64,000 nt of DNA from Arsenophonus endosymbiont of Aphis craccivora (GCF_013460135.1 NZ_CP038155.1:2338716-2402715); one strand, 5' to 3'; shown: positions 21,972 to 35,882, counted from the first letter of the stretch. The notes: generated from the letters alone by a model not told the origin. A program made the numbers and translations.

Positions 21972-23687
21972 TTAGTTAAGTTTTGTTTTTAGAAAATCAA
22001 CTATCTCAGCAAGATCAATAAATTCTTTCTCATTATCTCGCCGCTGTTTATATTCAACCTTGTTGTCATCTAAATTACGATCACCGATCACGATGGTATG
22101 AGGTATTCCAATAAGCTCCATATCAGCAAACATCACACCAGGCCGTTCTTTGCGATCATCAAAAATGACATCAATACCATTGGCTTGCAAATCACAGTAA
22201 AGTTTTTCAGCAACTTCTTTAACGCGATAGGATTTATGCATATTCATAGGCAAAATAGCAACTTGGAAAGGTGCGATCGCATCAGACCAAATAATTCCTT
22301 TATCATCATGGCTCTGTTCAATTGCTGCTGCTACAATCCGAGTGACACCGATACCATAACATCCCATCGTTACCGTTTGATTATGGCCATCTTCATATTG
22401 AACGCTGGCCTTCATTGCTTCAGAATATTTGGTTCCTAGTTGAAAAATGTGGCCAACTTCAATTCCACGTTTAATTTGAACAGTTCCTTTACCATCGGGA
22501 CTAGGATCGCCATCGACTACATTGCGTAGATCATAAACGTCGGGTAAAGGTAGATCCCGTTGCCAATTGATACCAAAATAGTGTTTATGATCAATATTGG
22601 CGCCGGCACTAAAATCACTCATCACGGCAACGCTGCGGTCGATAATTGCTGGTATTGGCAAGTTAACCGGGCCTAATGCACCGGGACCTGCATGCAGGAT
22701 TGCACGTATTTCTTCTTCTGTTGCGAATTTCAGTGGACTTGCAACCAGAGGATGTTTTTCTGCTTTGATCTCATTTAATTCATGATCACCACGGATCAAT
22801 AAGGCAACAAGCTGATGACCACTCTCTTTTGCTGCACTAACAATTAGGGTTTTAACTGTTTTTTCAATAAGTAAATTATGTTGATTAACTAGCTCGGCAA
22901 TAGTTTTGGCGTCAGGGGTATCTATAAGACGCATATCTTCAGCCGGTGCTGCACGTTCTTCCGTAAGACAAATTGCCTCTGCCAGCTCAATATTAGCGGC
23001 ATAATCTGAAGCGGTAGAAAAAACAATATTATCTTCACCACTATCAGCTAATACCTGAAATTCATGCGAAGCATTGCCACCAATAGAGCCAGTATCTGCT
23101 TGTACTGCCCTAAAATTGAAGCCAATACGGGTAAAGATTGTACTATATGCCTTGTACATTGCATCGTAAGTTTGTTGCAGAGAGTTTTGATCGGTATGAA
23201 AAGAATAAGCGTCTTTCATAATAAACTCACGGGAGCGCATCACACCAAAACGTGGCCTTACTTCATCACGAAATTTTGTGTGGATTTGGTAAAGGTTTAA
23301 CGGCAGCTGCTTATAAGCAGTCACTTCATTACGAATAAGATCGGTAATTACCTCTTCATGAGTCGGGCCCAACACAAAAGGTCGTTCACCACGATCAACA
23401 AAACGAAGTAACTCTGGGCCATATTGCTCCCAACGCCGACTTTCTTGCCATAAATCTGCTGGCTGAACTATCGGCATGGAAATCTCAATTGCATCCGCGC
23501 GATTCATTTCTTCACGAATAATGTTCTCAACTTTGCGCAGCACACGAACACCGGTTGGTAGCCAGTCATATAGGCCTGAAGCAAGTTTACGGATCATACC
23601 TGCGCGAAGCATCAGCTTATGACTGATCACTTCTGCGTCGGCGGGAGTCTCTTTTAAAGTAGAGAGAAGATATTGGCTTGTACGCAT
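21972..23687 (-). CDS. proS: Prolyl-tRNA synthetase
   Basis: ProS is the class II synthetase that charges tRNA-Pro. The 571-aa protein is the bacterial type, with an editing (INS) domain between motifs 2 and 3. It starts [20 protein letters not shown], has the motif [20 protein letters not shown] near 136-155, and ends with an anticodon-binding domain. An internal CYGIGVTR motif lies near residue 443. The length equals the family norm. It is transcribed away from trmO-rcsF-metQ on the same minus strand. Confidence 0.98.
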   Translation of the reverse strand: MRTSQYLLSTLKETPADAEVISHKLMLRAGMIRKLASGLYDWLPTGVRVLRKVENIIREEMNRADAIEISMPIVQPADLWQESRRWEQYGPELLRFVDRGERPFVLGPTHEEVITDLIRNEVTAYKQLPLNLYQIHTKFRDEVRPRFGVMRSREFIMKDAYSFHTDQNSLQQTYDAMYKAYSTIFTRIGFNFRAVQADTGSIGGNASHEFQVLADSGEDNIVFSTASDYAANIELAEAICLTEERAAPAEDMRLIDTPDAKTIAELVNQHNLLIEKTVKTLIVSAAKESGHQLVALLIRGDHELNEIKAEKHPLVASPLKFATEEEIRAILHAGPGALGPVNLPIPAIIDRSVAVMSDFSAGANIDHKHYFGINWQRDLPLPDVYDLRNVVDGDPSPDGKGTVQIKRGIEVGHIFQLGTKYSEAMKASVQYEDGHNQTVTMGCYGIGVTRIVAAAIEQSHDDKGIIWSDAIAPFQVAILPMNMHKSYRVKEVAEKLYCDLQANGIDVIFDDRKERPGVMFADMELIGIPHTIVIGDRNLDDNKVEYKQRRDNEKEFIDLAEIVDFLKTKLN

Positions 23688-23794
23688 TATTAGCTTCCAG
23701 CAACAACGAATTACTTCCAGTTGGTATTAACCAACCATTAAAACAAAATTATCCTTTAGTATACCAGCGAGTTGCTAATGTCTAAAGAGATAAC

Positions 23795-24508
23795 TTAATT
23801 TTTTAGCGTATCTATAGCGAGAACGGCAGTGATATTTGCTGAAACCTGCCATCTAACATTAAAATCAAGCAAATGGGCAGCGTAGATTTTTTCGTCAGCT
23901 TTGCTTTTTTTATAAGCTGGACGTGGATCTTGCGCTAACACTTGACGAATAAAACGCTCAAGGAAAGGATAGCGGGTTTGTTGCTCAATCAACTGTTTTT
24001 GGGCAGTAGCTGAAAAAAACACTTTCATTTCACTGGCCGGTGCAGCTTGGGCAAATCCAGCAACCGCTTTTGGTAAAGATTCCGCAAACGGCAGATAGGG
24101 TTTTATATCAATCACAGGTGTGCCATCAACTAAATCCATACTACCTAAAGCTAAACCTACTTCGTTATCACGGATAATTAAATTTTTCAGTTCTATTAAT
24201 GATATACCTATTGGATTAGGACGAAATGGTGAACGAGTGGCGAAAACACCCATTTTGGTATTACCGCCTAAACTGGGAGGCCTTACTACTGGACGCCAAC
24301 CTTCAGTCATGGTTTGATGAAAAATGAAAATAAGCCAAATATGACTAAATTGTTCTAATTCACGAACAGCATCAGGATGATTATAAGGCGGAAATAGGCG
24401 CAAATAACCCTGTCCATCATCAATTAAGCCTGGTTGTCTCGGGATGGCAAATTTTTCTTTATAAGGTGCTTCTATCACCCCAATCACGTTAAATTGAAAA
24501 TTATCCAT
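23795..24508 (-). CDS. trmO: tRNA (adenine(37)-N6)-methyltransferase TrmO
   Basis: TrmO (YaeB, TsaA) uses S-adenosylmethionine to methylate N6 of t6A37 in tRNA-Thr. The 237-aa product has the full YaeB-like beta-barrel domain, with GVIEAPYKEKFAIPRQPGL at the N-terminus and ATRSPFRPNPIGIS near residue 90. A C-terminal DPRPAYKKS motif lies near 205. It overlaps the end of rcsF by 8 bases, so the two are probably cotranscribed. Confidence 0.94.
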   Translation of the reverse strand: MDNFQFNVIGVIEAPYKEKFAIPRQPGLIDDGQGYLRLFPPYNHPDAVRELEQFSHIWLIFIFHQTMTEGWRPVVRPPSLGGNTKMGVFATRSPFRPNPIGISLIELKNLIIRDNEVGLALGSMDLVDGTPVIDIKPYLPFAESLPKAVAGFAQAAPASEMKVFFSATAQKQLIEQQTRYPFLERFIRQVLAQDPRPAYKKSKADEKIYAAHLLDFNVRWQVSANITAVLAIDTLKN

Positions 24509-24898
24509 TAATAATATTCAGCGCAGAGCCTTCACAAATAGCAGTTTGATAACAATCTGGTGTACTAATTATTTCACAACGGTGCAATAACACGCTATTC
24601 GCGCCGAGAGAAGAGGCCTTTTTCCGCATGTTTTTTTTCGCTACGGGAATACTTACACTTGGATCTTGTCGATTAGGTTGGCATGAAATACCGGAAACAA
24701 TGCCCAGATCCTTAAATGGTTTACCCAGTAATGCTTCTGTTTTATCAATAATTTTTACCACAGAGCGCTTTTGTGGTGATTTTTTTTGAGAATATTTTTT
24801 GGATTTTTTAGCGAGTTATCTGGTTTATTATATTCAGCTGGAGAAAGTACATTACAGCCTGAGATACAGAGTGTAAGACAACAGAGTAATAGGCGCAT
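24501..24898 (-). pseudogene. rcsF: rcsF, Rcs stress sensor lipoprotein, frameshifted in a poly-A tract
   Basis: RcsF is an outer membrane lipoprotein that reports envelope stress to the Rcs phosphorelay through IgaA. The C-terminal part (86 aa from 24761 down, starting VVKIIDKTEALLGKPFKDLG) has the family core with its Cys residues. The expected N-terminus is found in another frame, starting at ATG 24898: MRLLLCCLTLCISGC, a lipoprotein signal with the modified Cys at residue 15. The two frames meet at a run of eight A on the coding strand (T at 24780-24787). Nine A would restore one frame of about 133 codons, the usual length. It may be a pseudogene, a gene rescued by slippage, or a homopolymer sequencing error. 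Confidence 0.85.
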
Positions 24899-24981
24899 AT
24901 AAATTCCTTATTAAAGAAATCAAATAGAACTACAAATCAGTTTTAGCCATAATAATAGAAACAATTGACTGTATAAAATTT

Positions 24982-25020
24982 ATAATAAAACAAGCGAATA
25001 TAATCCGCTTGTTTTATTAT
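24982..25020 (-). terminator. terminator of the metNIQ operon
   Basis: A perfect 15-bp stem (ATAATAAAACAAGCG at 24982-24996 with its reverse complement at 25006-25020) has a 9-nt loop and lies 25 bases after the metQ stop on the minus strand. T-rich sequence flanks both sides, so it may also block readthrough from the other direction. Confidence 0.8.
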
Positions 25021-25045
25021 AATGTCATTTTTTTTGAAAAAGCGA

Positions 25046-25867
25046 TCACCAGCCTGGAATAGCACCACCGTCAAAAATTTTATTGGCTGTTTCAGCTACT
25101 TCTTCGGATTGATAGGCTTTAACAAACTTTTTCACATTTTCATTATCTTTATTATCTTCACGACTCACAATGAGATTTACATAAGGTGCATTTTTGTCCT
25201 CAATGAACAATCCATCTTTTGCGGGCGTTAATTTAGGTTCGGAGCTACTAGCCCAAGTTGAATTAATAATCGCTAGTGCAATTTTTGGATCATCTAAACT
25301 ACGGGGTAATTGCGGTGCTTCAAGTTCAATAAAGTTTAGCTTTTTTGGATTTTCGGTGATATCCAATATAGTGGGTTGTAAACCGGCACTGGCATTTACT
25401 TTGATTAGCCCTTGTTTTTGTAGCAACAATAGTGAACGTCCTAAATTGGTAGGATCATTCGGGATCGCGATGTGGGCTCCATCAGGTAGTTGTTCAACAG
25501 ATTTAATTTTTTTAGAATAAGCCGCAATAGTATAAATAAAGGTGTTTCCAACAGCGACTAATTTATAATTGCGATCTTTAATTTGTTGCTCTAAATAAGG
25601 TTTATGTTGAAATACATTGAGATCAATATCGCCTTTGTCCAGGGATTCATTTGGCAATACAAAATCATTAAAGGTAACTAATTCAACATCTAACTAATAT
25701 TTTTCTTTGGCAACTTTTTGTGCGACTTCAGCCACTGCTAACTCTTTCCCCATAATGACACCCACTTTGATGTGATTAGGTTTTTCTGTTTTTTCACCAC
25801 AGCCACTAAAAATTAATATGCTTAATAGCACTGCAACAGCGGTGATAGTTTTTATTTTGATAGACAT
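25046..25867 (-). pseudogene. metQ: metQ, methionine-binding lipoprotein, interrupted by an in-frame TAG
   Basis: MetQ is the substrate-binding lipoprotein of the MetNIQ D/L-methionine ABC importer. From ATG 25867 the frame reads a lipoprotein signal with lipobox SGC (Cys23), then HIKVGVIMGKELAVAEVAQ, and hits TAG at codon 58 (25694-25696), where the family has Gly in KYGLDVELVTFND. Downstream the same frame continues undamaged for 215 more codons to VAETANKIFDGGAIPGW. Without suppression only a 57-residue stub is made. An internal start would lack export. Confidence 0.9.
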
Positions 25868-25899
25868 AATTACCTCTATAAGACTAAATCTTAGTGCTT

Positions 25900-26562
25900 T
25901 TAAGCAATAATTTTATTTACGGTTTTTTTCATTACGTGATTACCAACAAATTGAATAGCAAAAACCAAAATAATTAGTAAAGCAAGAACCGTATTCATAA
26001 CAGTTGTGTTATAGGTATAATAGCCGTATTGCATAGCAATCTGACCCAGTCCACCAGAACCCACTGCGCCGCCCATTGCAGAGTAACCTACTAACATAAT
26101 TAAAGTAATGGTCGCTGCATTGACTAAACCGGGTAAAGATTCAGGTAACAGAATTTTACCAATGATTTGTAGCGGCGTTGCACCCATTGAACGAGCAGCT
26201 TCAATTAAGCCATTAGGGATCTCTAACAGCGTATTTTCAACCATACGGGCAATGAAAGGTGCTGCACCAATAGTTAACGGAACGATCGCGGCCTGAATAC
26301 CGATAGATGTGCCGACAATTAATTTAGTTAATGGAATAATCCAAACCAATAAAATAATAAATGGAATGGAACGAAACACATTAACCAATGCAGACACTAT
26401 TCGATAAAGGGTAAGATGTTCCATAACTTGCCCGGGGCGGGTCACATAAAGTAATATGCCAATAGGAATCCCCAATAAAAACCCCAAAAATCCCGACACA
26501 AAAGTCATGATAAGTGTATCTAACGTACCATTTAGTAGCAGAATGATCATTTTTTCAGACAT
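25900..26562 (-). CDS. metI: Methionine ABC transporter permease MetI
   Basis: MetI is the inner-membrane permease of the MetNIQ importer. The 220-aa protein has about five membrane segments and the ABC permease EAA loop (EAARSMGATPLQIIGKILLP near residues 141-160) that docks on MetN. The frame is complete. Its ATG overlaps what was the original end of metN (TATGTCTGA at 26555-26563), a translational coupling now broken by an earlier stop in metN. Its partner metQ is interrupted, so the importer may not work. Confidence 0.95.
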   Translation of the reverse strand: MSEKMIILLLNGTLDTLIMTFVSGFLGFLLGIPIGILLYVTRPGQVMEHLTLYRIVSALVNVFRSIPFIILLVWIIPLTKLIVGTSIGIQAAIVPLTIGAAPFIARMVENTLLEIPNGLIEAARSMGATPLQIIGKILLPESLPGLVNAATITLIMLVGYSAMGGAVGSGGLGQIAMQYGYYTYNTTVMNTVLALLIILVFAIQFVGNHVMKKTVNKIIA

Positions 26563-26608
26563 AACCTAAGATCTCCACTTTTACATGGTGCTCTTCTAAA
26601 AAAGTAAT

Positions 26609-27586
26609 TTATTTTTCAATACCTTCGTCAAGACCATGAAATTCAGCAAGCATAAAACCAAATTTAACACCACCGGCGTAATCTATTTGTGAGCTCAATA
26701 TATTGATGTCGATATTAAATTTTCTAACAAACATTGAAATTAATGGTGCATCTACTGACTTACCGGTAAATTCCAATTTCAATAATGGCGATAAATCTGG
26801 CGCTGGAACCCTCTGCAAACGCGTTTGATAATCTTCTGGAATATCTAATACGAATGTTGATTTAATAAAATTTTGCGCAATTGGTGTCTTAGGATGAGAA
26901 AATACCTCACTGACGCTATCTTGTTCTATTAAACGCCCTTCACTGATAATCGCGACTTGATAGCATATACGTTTTACAACATCCATCTCGTGAGTAATAA
27001 GCAAGATGGTTAAACCTAAACGTCGATTAATATCTTTTAATAGATCAAGAATAGAACGTGTTGTTGCTGGATCTAATGCACTTGTCGCTTCATCACATAA
27101 TAATATTTTAGGCGAATTGGCTAAAGCGCGAGCTATAGCAACGCGTTGCTTCTGTCCTCCAGATAGACTGGCTGGATAGGCATCTTTTTTATTTGCTAAA
27201 CCGACTAGCTTTAATAACTCTGTTACGCGTTGATGGATCTCGGCTTTTGGCGTGTTATCTAGTTCTAGAGGTAAGGCAATATTATCGAAAACATTGCGTG
27301 ATGAAAGTAGATTGAAATGTTGGAAAATCATGCCGATAGTACGACGCGTTAAGATTAATTGTTTTTCAGAAAGATCTGTCAACGCTTGCCCATCAATCAA
27401 TACTTCACCTGTCGTTGGGCGTTCAAGCATATTGACACAACGAATTAGCGTACTTTTTCCGGCACCGGAAGCACCGATAACTCCGTAAATTTGGCCTTGA
27501 GGAACATGCAGATTAATATTGGTTAATGCGTGAATTGCATGTGCTCCTTGGTGAAAAATTTTATTAATGTTAGAAAGTCTTATCAT
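26609..27586 (-). CDS. metN: Methionine ABC transporter ATPase MetN, C-terminally truncated
   Basis: MetN powers methionine import. The frame encodes 325 aa with Walker [10 protein letters not shown] near 38, signature [15 protein letters not shown] near 140, Walker B ILLCDEAT near 163, and a C-terminal ACT-like domain that senses methionine. It stops at TAA 26609-26611 (codon 326). The same frame continues ITFLEEHHVKVEILGYV to a TGA at 26555-26557, giving exactly 343 codons, the E. coli length. So the last 18 residues, the final strand of the regulatory domain, are lost. The ATPase part is intact; loss of feedback control is possible. Confidence 0.93.
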   Translation of the reverse strand: MIRLSNINKIFHQGAHAIHALTNINLHVPQGQIYGVIGASGAGKSTLIRCVNMLERPTTGEVLIDGQALTDLSEKQLILTRRTIGMIFQHFNLLSSRNVFDNIALPLELDNTPKAEIHQRVTELLKLVGLANKKDAYPASLSGGQKQRVAIARALANSPKILLCDEATSALDPATTRSILDLLKDINRRLGLTILLITHEMDVVKRICYQVAIISEGRLIEQDSVSEVFSHPKTPIAQNFIKSTFVLDIPEDYQTRLQRVPAPDLSPLLKLEFTGKSVDAPLISMFVRKFNIDINILSSQIDYAGGVKFGFMLAEFHGLDEGIEK

Positions 27587-27648
27587 TATTGTGATCTACT
27601 AAATAATGGAAATAGAGCGGTAAGAAAATTCGACTATATTTAACACAG

Positions 27649-27677
27649 ATGTTAAGGCGTCTAGACGTCTGAGTCAA
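27649..27677 (-). promoter_or_regulatory. metN promoter with tandem MetJ boxes
   Basis: On the minus strand a -35 TTGACT (27672-27677), a 17-base spacer and a -10 TAACAT (27649-27654) form a good sigma-70 promoter. The spacer is filled by two adjacent met boxes on the plus strand, AGGCGTCT (27655-27662) and AGACGTCT (27663-27670), 7/8 and 8/8 to consensus. A third weaker one overlaps the -10. MetJ with SAM would block polymerase here. Confidence 0.85.
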
Positions 27678-27697
27678 CAAAAATATAAATACGACTC

Positions 27698-27727
27698 TTG
27701 TTCTTATTTAGCTGCTTTTCATATAAT
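27698..27727 (+). promoter_or_regulatory. possible gmhB promoter
   Basis: TTGTTC at 27698-27703 and TATAAT at 27722-27727 are separated by 18 bases and lie about 30 bases before the gmhB start. The -10 is a perfect match, the -35 is 4/6. It diverges from the metN promoter. Confidence 0.45.
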
Positions 27728-27757
27728 GAAAAAAGTTAAATTTAATGGAGTAATGTG

Positions 27758-28321
27758 GTGAGTCAAAGTATTCCGGCAATTTTCCTCGATCGTGATGGTA
27801 CTATTAACCTCGATCATGGTTATGTTTATGAAATAGATAATTTTCAGTTTATCGAAGGCGCAATTGAAGCAATGCTTGAATTAAAAAAAATGGGCTATGC
27901 ATTGATTATTGTTACTAATCAATCAGTTATTGCAAGAGGATTCTTAACCGAAGCACAATTTCTTGAACTGACAGAATGGATGGATTGGTCTCTTATTGAT
28001 CGTGGCGTTGAGCTTGATGGTATTTATTATTGTCCTCATCATCCTGATGCAATTGAACAAAAATATAAACAAATATGCGATTGCCGTAAGCCGAAAGCTG
28101 GTATGCTATTGGCAGCGCGAAAACAACTTAATATTAATATGAAGGCCTCTTACATGGTGGGCGATAAGCTTTCTGATATGCAAGCCGGTAAAGAAGCACA
28201 TATTGGTACTAATGTATTGGTAACTACAGGAAAATCTGTCACTGAAGATGATAAAAAGTCTGCTGATTGGATTATAAATAGCCTGGCAGATTTACCTAAT
28301 AAGATAAAAAATCGCCAATAA
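27758..28321 (+). CDS. gmhB: D-glycero-beta-D-manno-heptose 1,7-bisphosphate 7-phosphatase
   Basis: GmhB removes the 7-phosphate in the ADP-heptose pathway for the LPS inner core. It is a HAD-family phosphatase with catalytic aspartates in FLDRDGTIN. Zinc ligands lie in [12 protein letters not shown] and ICDCRKPK (about residues 90-110), and the C-terminal [13 protein letters not shown] motif is present. Two adjacent GTG codons (27755 and 27758) can start it. I prefer 27758 for its spacing from GGAG at 27747-27750, giving 187 aa. It lies divergent from metN and upstream of the rRNA operon. Confidence 0.94.
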   Translation: MSQSIPAIFLDRDGTINLDHGYVYEIDNFQFIEGAIEAMLELKKMGYALIIVTNQSVIARGFLTEAQFLELTEWMDWSLIDRGVELDGIYYCPHHPDAIEQKYKQICDCRKPKAGMLLAARKQLNINMKASYMVGDKLSDMQAGKEAHIGTNVLVTTGKSVTEDDKKSADWIINSLADLPNKIKNRQ

Positions 28322-28376
28322 AAAAATAAAAGTATTGTTCATAAATAAAGCAAATTTATTTTTTTCAAAAAAGTAC

Positions 28377-28412
28377 TTGTACAAAGCTAAAATCAATCTA
28401 TAATGCCCTCCC
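28377..28412 (+). promoter_or_regulatory. rRNA operon promoter P1
   Basis: TTGTAC (28377-28382), a 16-base spacer and TATAAT (28399-28404) are followed by a GC-rich discriminator GCCCTCCC. This is the layout of stringently controlled rRNA P1 promoters. AT-rich sequence upstream could act as an UP element. A possible second promoter has -10 TAATAT at 28476-28481, but its -35 is poor. Confidence 0.8.
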
Positions 28413-28732
28413 GTTAACGCAATTTACTCATCAATTGATGAATAAAAGCGAAAAGGAAAATTAAGGTGAAAAGCGTAATATACGCCACCTCGCGGCCTAG
28501 GTCGCACGCTCTTTAACAATTAATCAGACAATCTGTGTGGGCACTCGCAAGACATCATCAAAAAATATTTGATTTTAAAGTCTTGAAGAGTGACAAACAG
28601 TTAATTCATATATGAACTAATATGCAGTAACGTTATTTTGGACGGCAGCGGCGAAGGTGGTCAAACATCGGCAAAGCGGGTTGAACAAAAGGGCGTTACG
28701 GTCAGTAAAACATTCTTTGAGCATCAAGCTTT
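28413..28732 (+). other. rRNA leader with boxA antitermination site
   Basis: This is the transcribed leader of the rRNA operon. It contains a boxA-like element CGCTCTTTAACAA at 28507-28519, where the NusB-NusE antitermination complex binds. No protein gene is seen. The part next to 16S should pair with sequence after 16S to form the RNase III processing stem. Confidence 0.75.
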
Positions 28733-30277
<1,545 letters not shown>

Positions 30278-30343
30278 CCTAGATAGATGGAATGTGAGTG
30301 TTCACACAGATTGTCTGATGAAGATTGAGCAGAATGTATCATT

Positions 30344-30420
<77 letters not shown>

Positions 30421-30487
30421 ACATTGCTGACGGAAGTGGCTGAAAGGCAAGGTTAGCAGTAAGGTGTAATGATACGACAATCTTAAT

Positions 30488-30563
30488 GGGGCTATAGCTC
30501 AGCTGGGAGAGCGCCTGCTTTGCACGCAGGAGGTCAGCGGTTCGATCCCGCTTAGCTCCACCA
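30488..30563 (+). tRNA. alaT: tRNA-Ala (TGC anticodon)
   Basis: A 76-nt tRNA begins GGGGCTATAGCTCAGCTGG, has anticodon loop TTTGCAC (TGC) and T arm GGTTCGATCCC, and encodes the CCA end. It follows tRNA-Ile by 67 bases in the rRNA spacer. Confidence 0.97.
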
Positions 30564-30631
30564 TATTGCAAGATAAAAATAGAAAAAAAGTTATTCAGAG
30601 CAGGCTGGCAACAGTATGCTGCGAATAATTA

Positions 30632-30644
30632 TGCTCTTTAACAA
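30632..30644 (+). promoter_or_regulatory. boxA antitermination site before 23S
   Basis: TGCTCTTTAACAA at 30632-30644 is the second boxA of the operon, in the usual place between the spacer tRNAs and 23S. It supports antitermination across the 23S gene. Confidence 0.7.
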
Positions 30645-30720
30645 TCTGGAACAAGCTGAAAATTGAAACACACATTATTAAAAAAATAGTGTGGAGAACT
30701 CTCAAAACTCCAATCAGTTG

Positions 30721-30884
30721 GGTTTTTGTTGTCATGATGAAGAGTTATGAGCGAGCAGTCAGCAATTCGAGGCGGCCAGCGCACAGCAAGCGCAGCGTAC
30801 TAAAGTACGTGAGCATTGCGCGCAATGCCCAACACAGAATTGGTGGACGCTCATCCATAACCCAACAAAAAGACAGTAGAAGAC
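30721..30884 (+). repeat. long imperfect palindrome in the spacer before 23S
   Basis: About 160 bases form one imperfect inverted repeat centred at 30802-30803 (GTACT-AA-AGTAC). The outer arms hold GTTTTTGTTG and TTATGAGCG on the left, with CGCTCATCCATAACC and CAACAAAAAG on the right. The inner arms hold CAATTC and AGCGCA-rich blocks. In RNA it would fold into a long stem just upstream of mature 23S. It resembles the intergenic palindromes of enterics (ERIC-like) in size and style, but I cannot name the family. Confidence 0.6.
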
Positions 30885-30899
30885 CCCTTCGGGTTGTGA

Positions 30900-33802
<2,903 letters not shown>

Positions 33803-33955
33803 GACAACACCGAAGGTGTTTTGAGAGAGAGAATTTTAGCTTGTTTTGAGATTGAATCTGGTCGGATTTTGCTGAAGGCCGAGGTATGTTCGCTACTGAG
33901 GTAGGTGAGCAGACTATAAGGCAGCGAAATAAGACGGGATAAATAGAAAAGAATT

Positions 33956-34074
33956 TGTCTGGCGGTAATAGCGCGGTGGTCCCACCTGACCCCATGCCGA
34001 ACTCAGAAGTGAAATGCCGTAGCGCCGATGGTAGTGTGGGGTATCCCCATGTGAGAGTAGGTAACTGCTAAGCT
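33956..34074 (+). rRNA. rrf: 5S ribosomal RNA
   Basis: About 119 bases match enteric 5S, with CGCGGTGGTCCCACCTGACC, GCCGAACTCAGAAGTGAAA and GATGGTAGTGTGGGG. The terminal helix is weaker than usual: TGTCTGGC at the 5' end faces GCTAAGCT at the 3' end, giving a C-A mismatch and two G-U pairs. The 153-base spacer after 23S holds one small hairpin (AACACC with GGTGTT, 33806-33820) and no tRNA. Confidence 0.93.
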
Positions 34075-34086
34075 TAAAATATTAAG

Positions 34087-34112
34087 GCCACCTAATTAAG
34101 GTGGCTTTTTTT
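34087..34112 (+). terminator. Rho-independent terminator of the rRNA operon
   Basis: A 7-bp GC-rich stem (GCCACCT at 34087-34093 with AGGTGGC at 34099-34105) has a 5-nt loop and is followed by seven T. The next 256 bases to the insertion sequence are very AT-rich and hold no recognisable gene. Confidence 0.9.
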
Positions 34113-34368
34113 ATCTAAAAAATAGCTATATTCAATATAAAACTTGCATAACAACTTTAATACTAATGCAATTTTTTATATCAATAATAAAAGTGATATT
34201 TATATTAATTTTAATAATTTCATTTGTTCATAATTAATTACGCTAATTATCTTGTAATATATTTATTTGATATTAGCGACATTATTATTCTATTTTTTAA
34301 CAAAATTGAGCCTATCAACATTTATCTATTGAATATTTGATATAAGATTAAATAACCTCAAAAAAAGG

Positions 34369-35423
34369 GGCTTTGTTGAATAAATCGAACTTTTAGGTGA
34401 TTGGCGGAGCTGATCGCTAAATTCGTTTCAACATCAGGTCCCCATGGCAAAGCAAAAGTTTAAAATTACCAACTGGCCCGCGTACAACAAGGCACTCAGA
34501 CAACGCGGTTCCCTGACGGTCTGGCTTGATGAGTCGGCCATCGCTGGATGGACTGACAGTTCTTCGCCTGAAGGTCGTGGCCGGCCGCTTTACTACAGCG
34601 ATATGGCTGTTACCACTGTCCTGATGATGAAGCGTGTGTTTAACCTGTCGCTCCGGGCATTACAGGGCTTCGTTGATTCGATTTTTAAACTCATGTCTTA
34701 GCCGCTGTGCTGTCCGGACTACTCGCTGGTCAGCAGACGAGCAAAGAGCGTCAACATCAGCATAAAAACGCCAACGCGTGGTGAAATCTCGCATCTGGTC
34801 ATCGACAGTACCGGTCTGAAGGTCTTTGGCGAAGGTGAATGGAAAGTCAGGCAGCATGGGGCTGACAGACGAAGAGTGTGGCGCAAGCTTCATCTGGCAG
34901 CAGACAGTGTGACTCATGAGATTATCTGTGCCGACTTATCGCTCAGCGGAACGACAGATGCGCAGGCACTGCCGGGCCTGATTAACCAAACCCACCGGAA
35001 AATCAGGGAAGTGTCAGCAGACGGTGCTTATGACGCCTGTTACTGCCACGATGCGTTGCTAAGAAAGAAAATCAGGCCCCTTATCCCGCCGCGAAGCGGA
35101 GCGAAATACTGGCCGGACAAGTACCATGAACGTAACCATGCGGTGGCGAATCAGCGTCTGAGCAGGAGTAATGATATGTGGAAAAAGAAAGTGGGTTATC
35201 AACGGCGTTCAGTGGCAGAAACAGCGATGTTCCGCATAAAAACTTTGCTGGGTGGCCATCTGAGCCTGCGTGACTATGAGGCTCAGGTAGGTGAAGCAAT
35301 GGCGATGGTCAAAGCGCTGAACCGTATGACGTTGTTGGGTATGCCACACAGCGTCAGGATCGGATAACAGGTGTAGCAGAGGGAGCCATCCTGGCGGCTA
35401 ATTCTGATTTATTCAACAAAGCC
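34369..35423 (+). mobile_element. IS903-like element copy A (IS5 family), decayed, no target duplication
   Basis: A 1055-bp element is bounded by inverted repeats GGCTTTGTTGAATAAATC (left) and GATTTATTCAACAAAGCC (right). It has the same length as three other copies in the window but more substitutions. Its transposase has an amber stop. The 9 bases left (AAAAAAAGG) and right (GTTATTTTC) do not match, while the other three copies all have perfect 9-bp duplications. Its left side is the rRNA operon and its right side a cut-off tcyP, so it marks a rearrangement junction. Confidence 0.95.
34444..35367 (+). pseudogene. IS903-like transposase with amber stop at codon 86
   Basis: The frame is that of the 307-aa DDE transposase of the IS5 family, IS903 group, but codon 86 is TAG (34699-34701), where the other copies have TTG (Leu). 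After the stop the frame stays open and keeps the catalytic Asp121, Asp193 and Glu259 positions. The copy is probably unable to move on its own but could be mobilised by transposase from the others. Confidence 0.93.
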
Positions 35424-35882
35424 GTTATTTTCTATTATCCCAAGTTGAATAGTTGCACTCCTAGTTTGTACCATACCTTCTGCAGTTAAGCCAAACCAAT
35501 ATGTAATAATAATCCTGATGAGAGCGGCAATCGCTGTTGTAAAAAGAAGGATTCCAATGGTGAAAAAACTGATTTTTCCTAATGAAGAGGTTTGATGCAA
35601 ACGTGCTACCGCATTTAGTATGGAAGCAAATACCAAAGGCATAATAATCATTTGAAGTAATTTCACATACCCATTGCCTACAATATTGAACCAAGATAAT
35701 GAATCATGCACTATTTGATTATTAATACCATATATTAAATGTAAAACAACACCAAAAACAGTACCAATAAGAAGACCGACAAAAACTTTTTTTGATAGAC
35801 TCCATCCATCTGCACTTATTTTGGCCAATAACAGCAATAATAGGATAAAGATAAGTACATTCATAATTACAGGGAAATTCAT
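35424..35882 (-). pseudogene. tcyP: tcyP, L-cystine/sulfur amino acid symporter, N-terminal fragment
   Basis: The fragment encodes about 153 residues from ATG 35882 ([15 protein letters not shown]), with an upstream GGAGAG. It matches the start of TcyP (YdjN), a DAACS-family symporter of about 460 residues: [20 protein letters not shown] near 65 and [10 protein letters not shown] near 130. The frame then runs into IS copy A, and the remaining two thirds are absent from the window. A partial symporter lacking the transport core cannot function. An in-frame GTG at 35888 is a less likely start. Confidence 0.9.
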
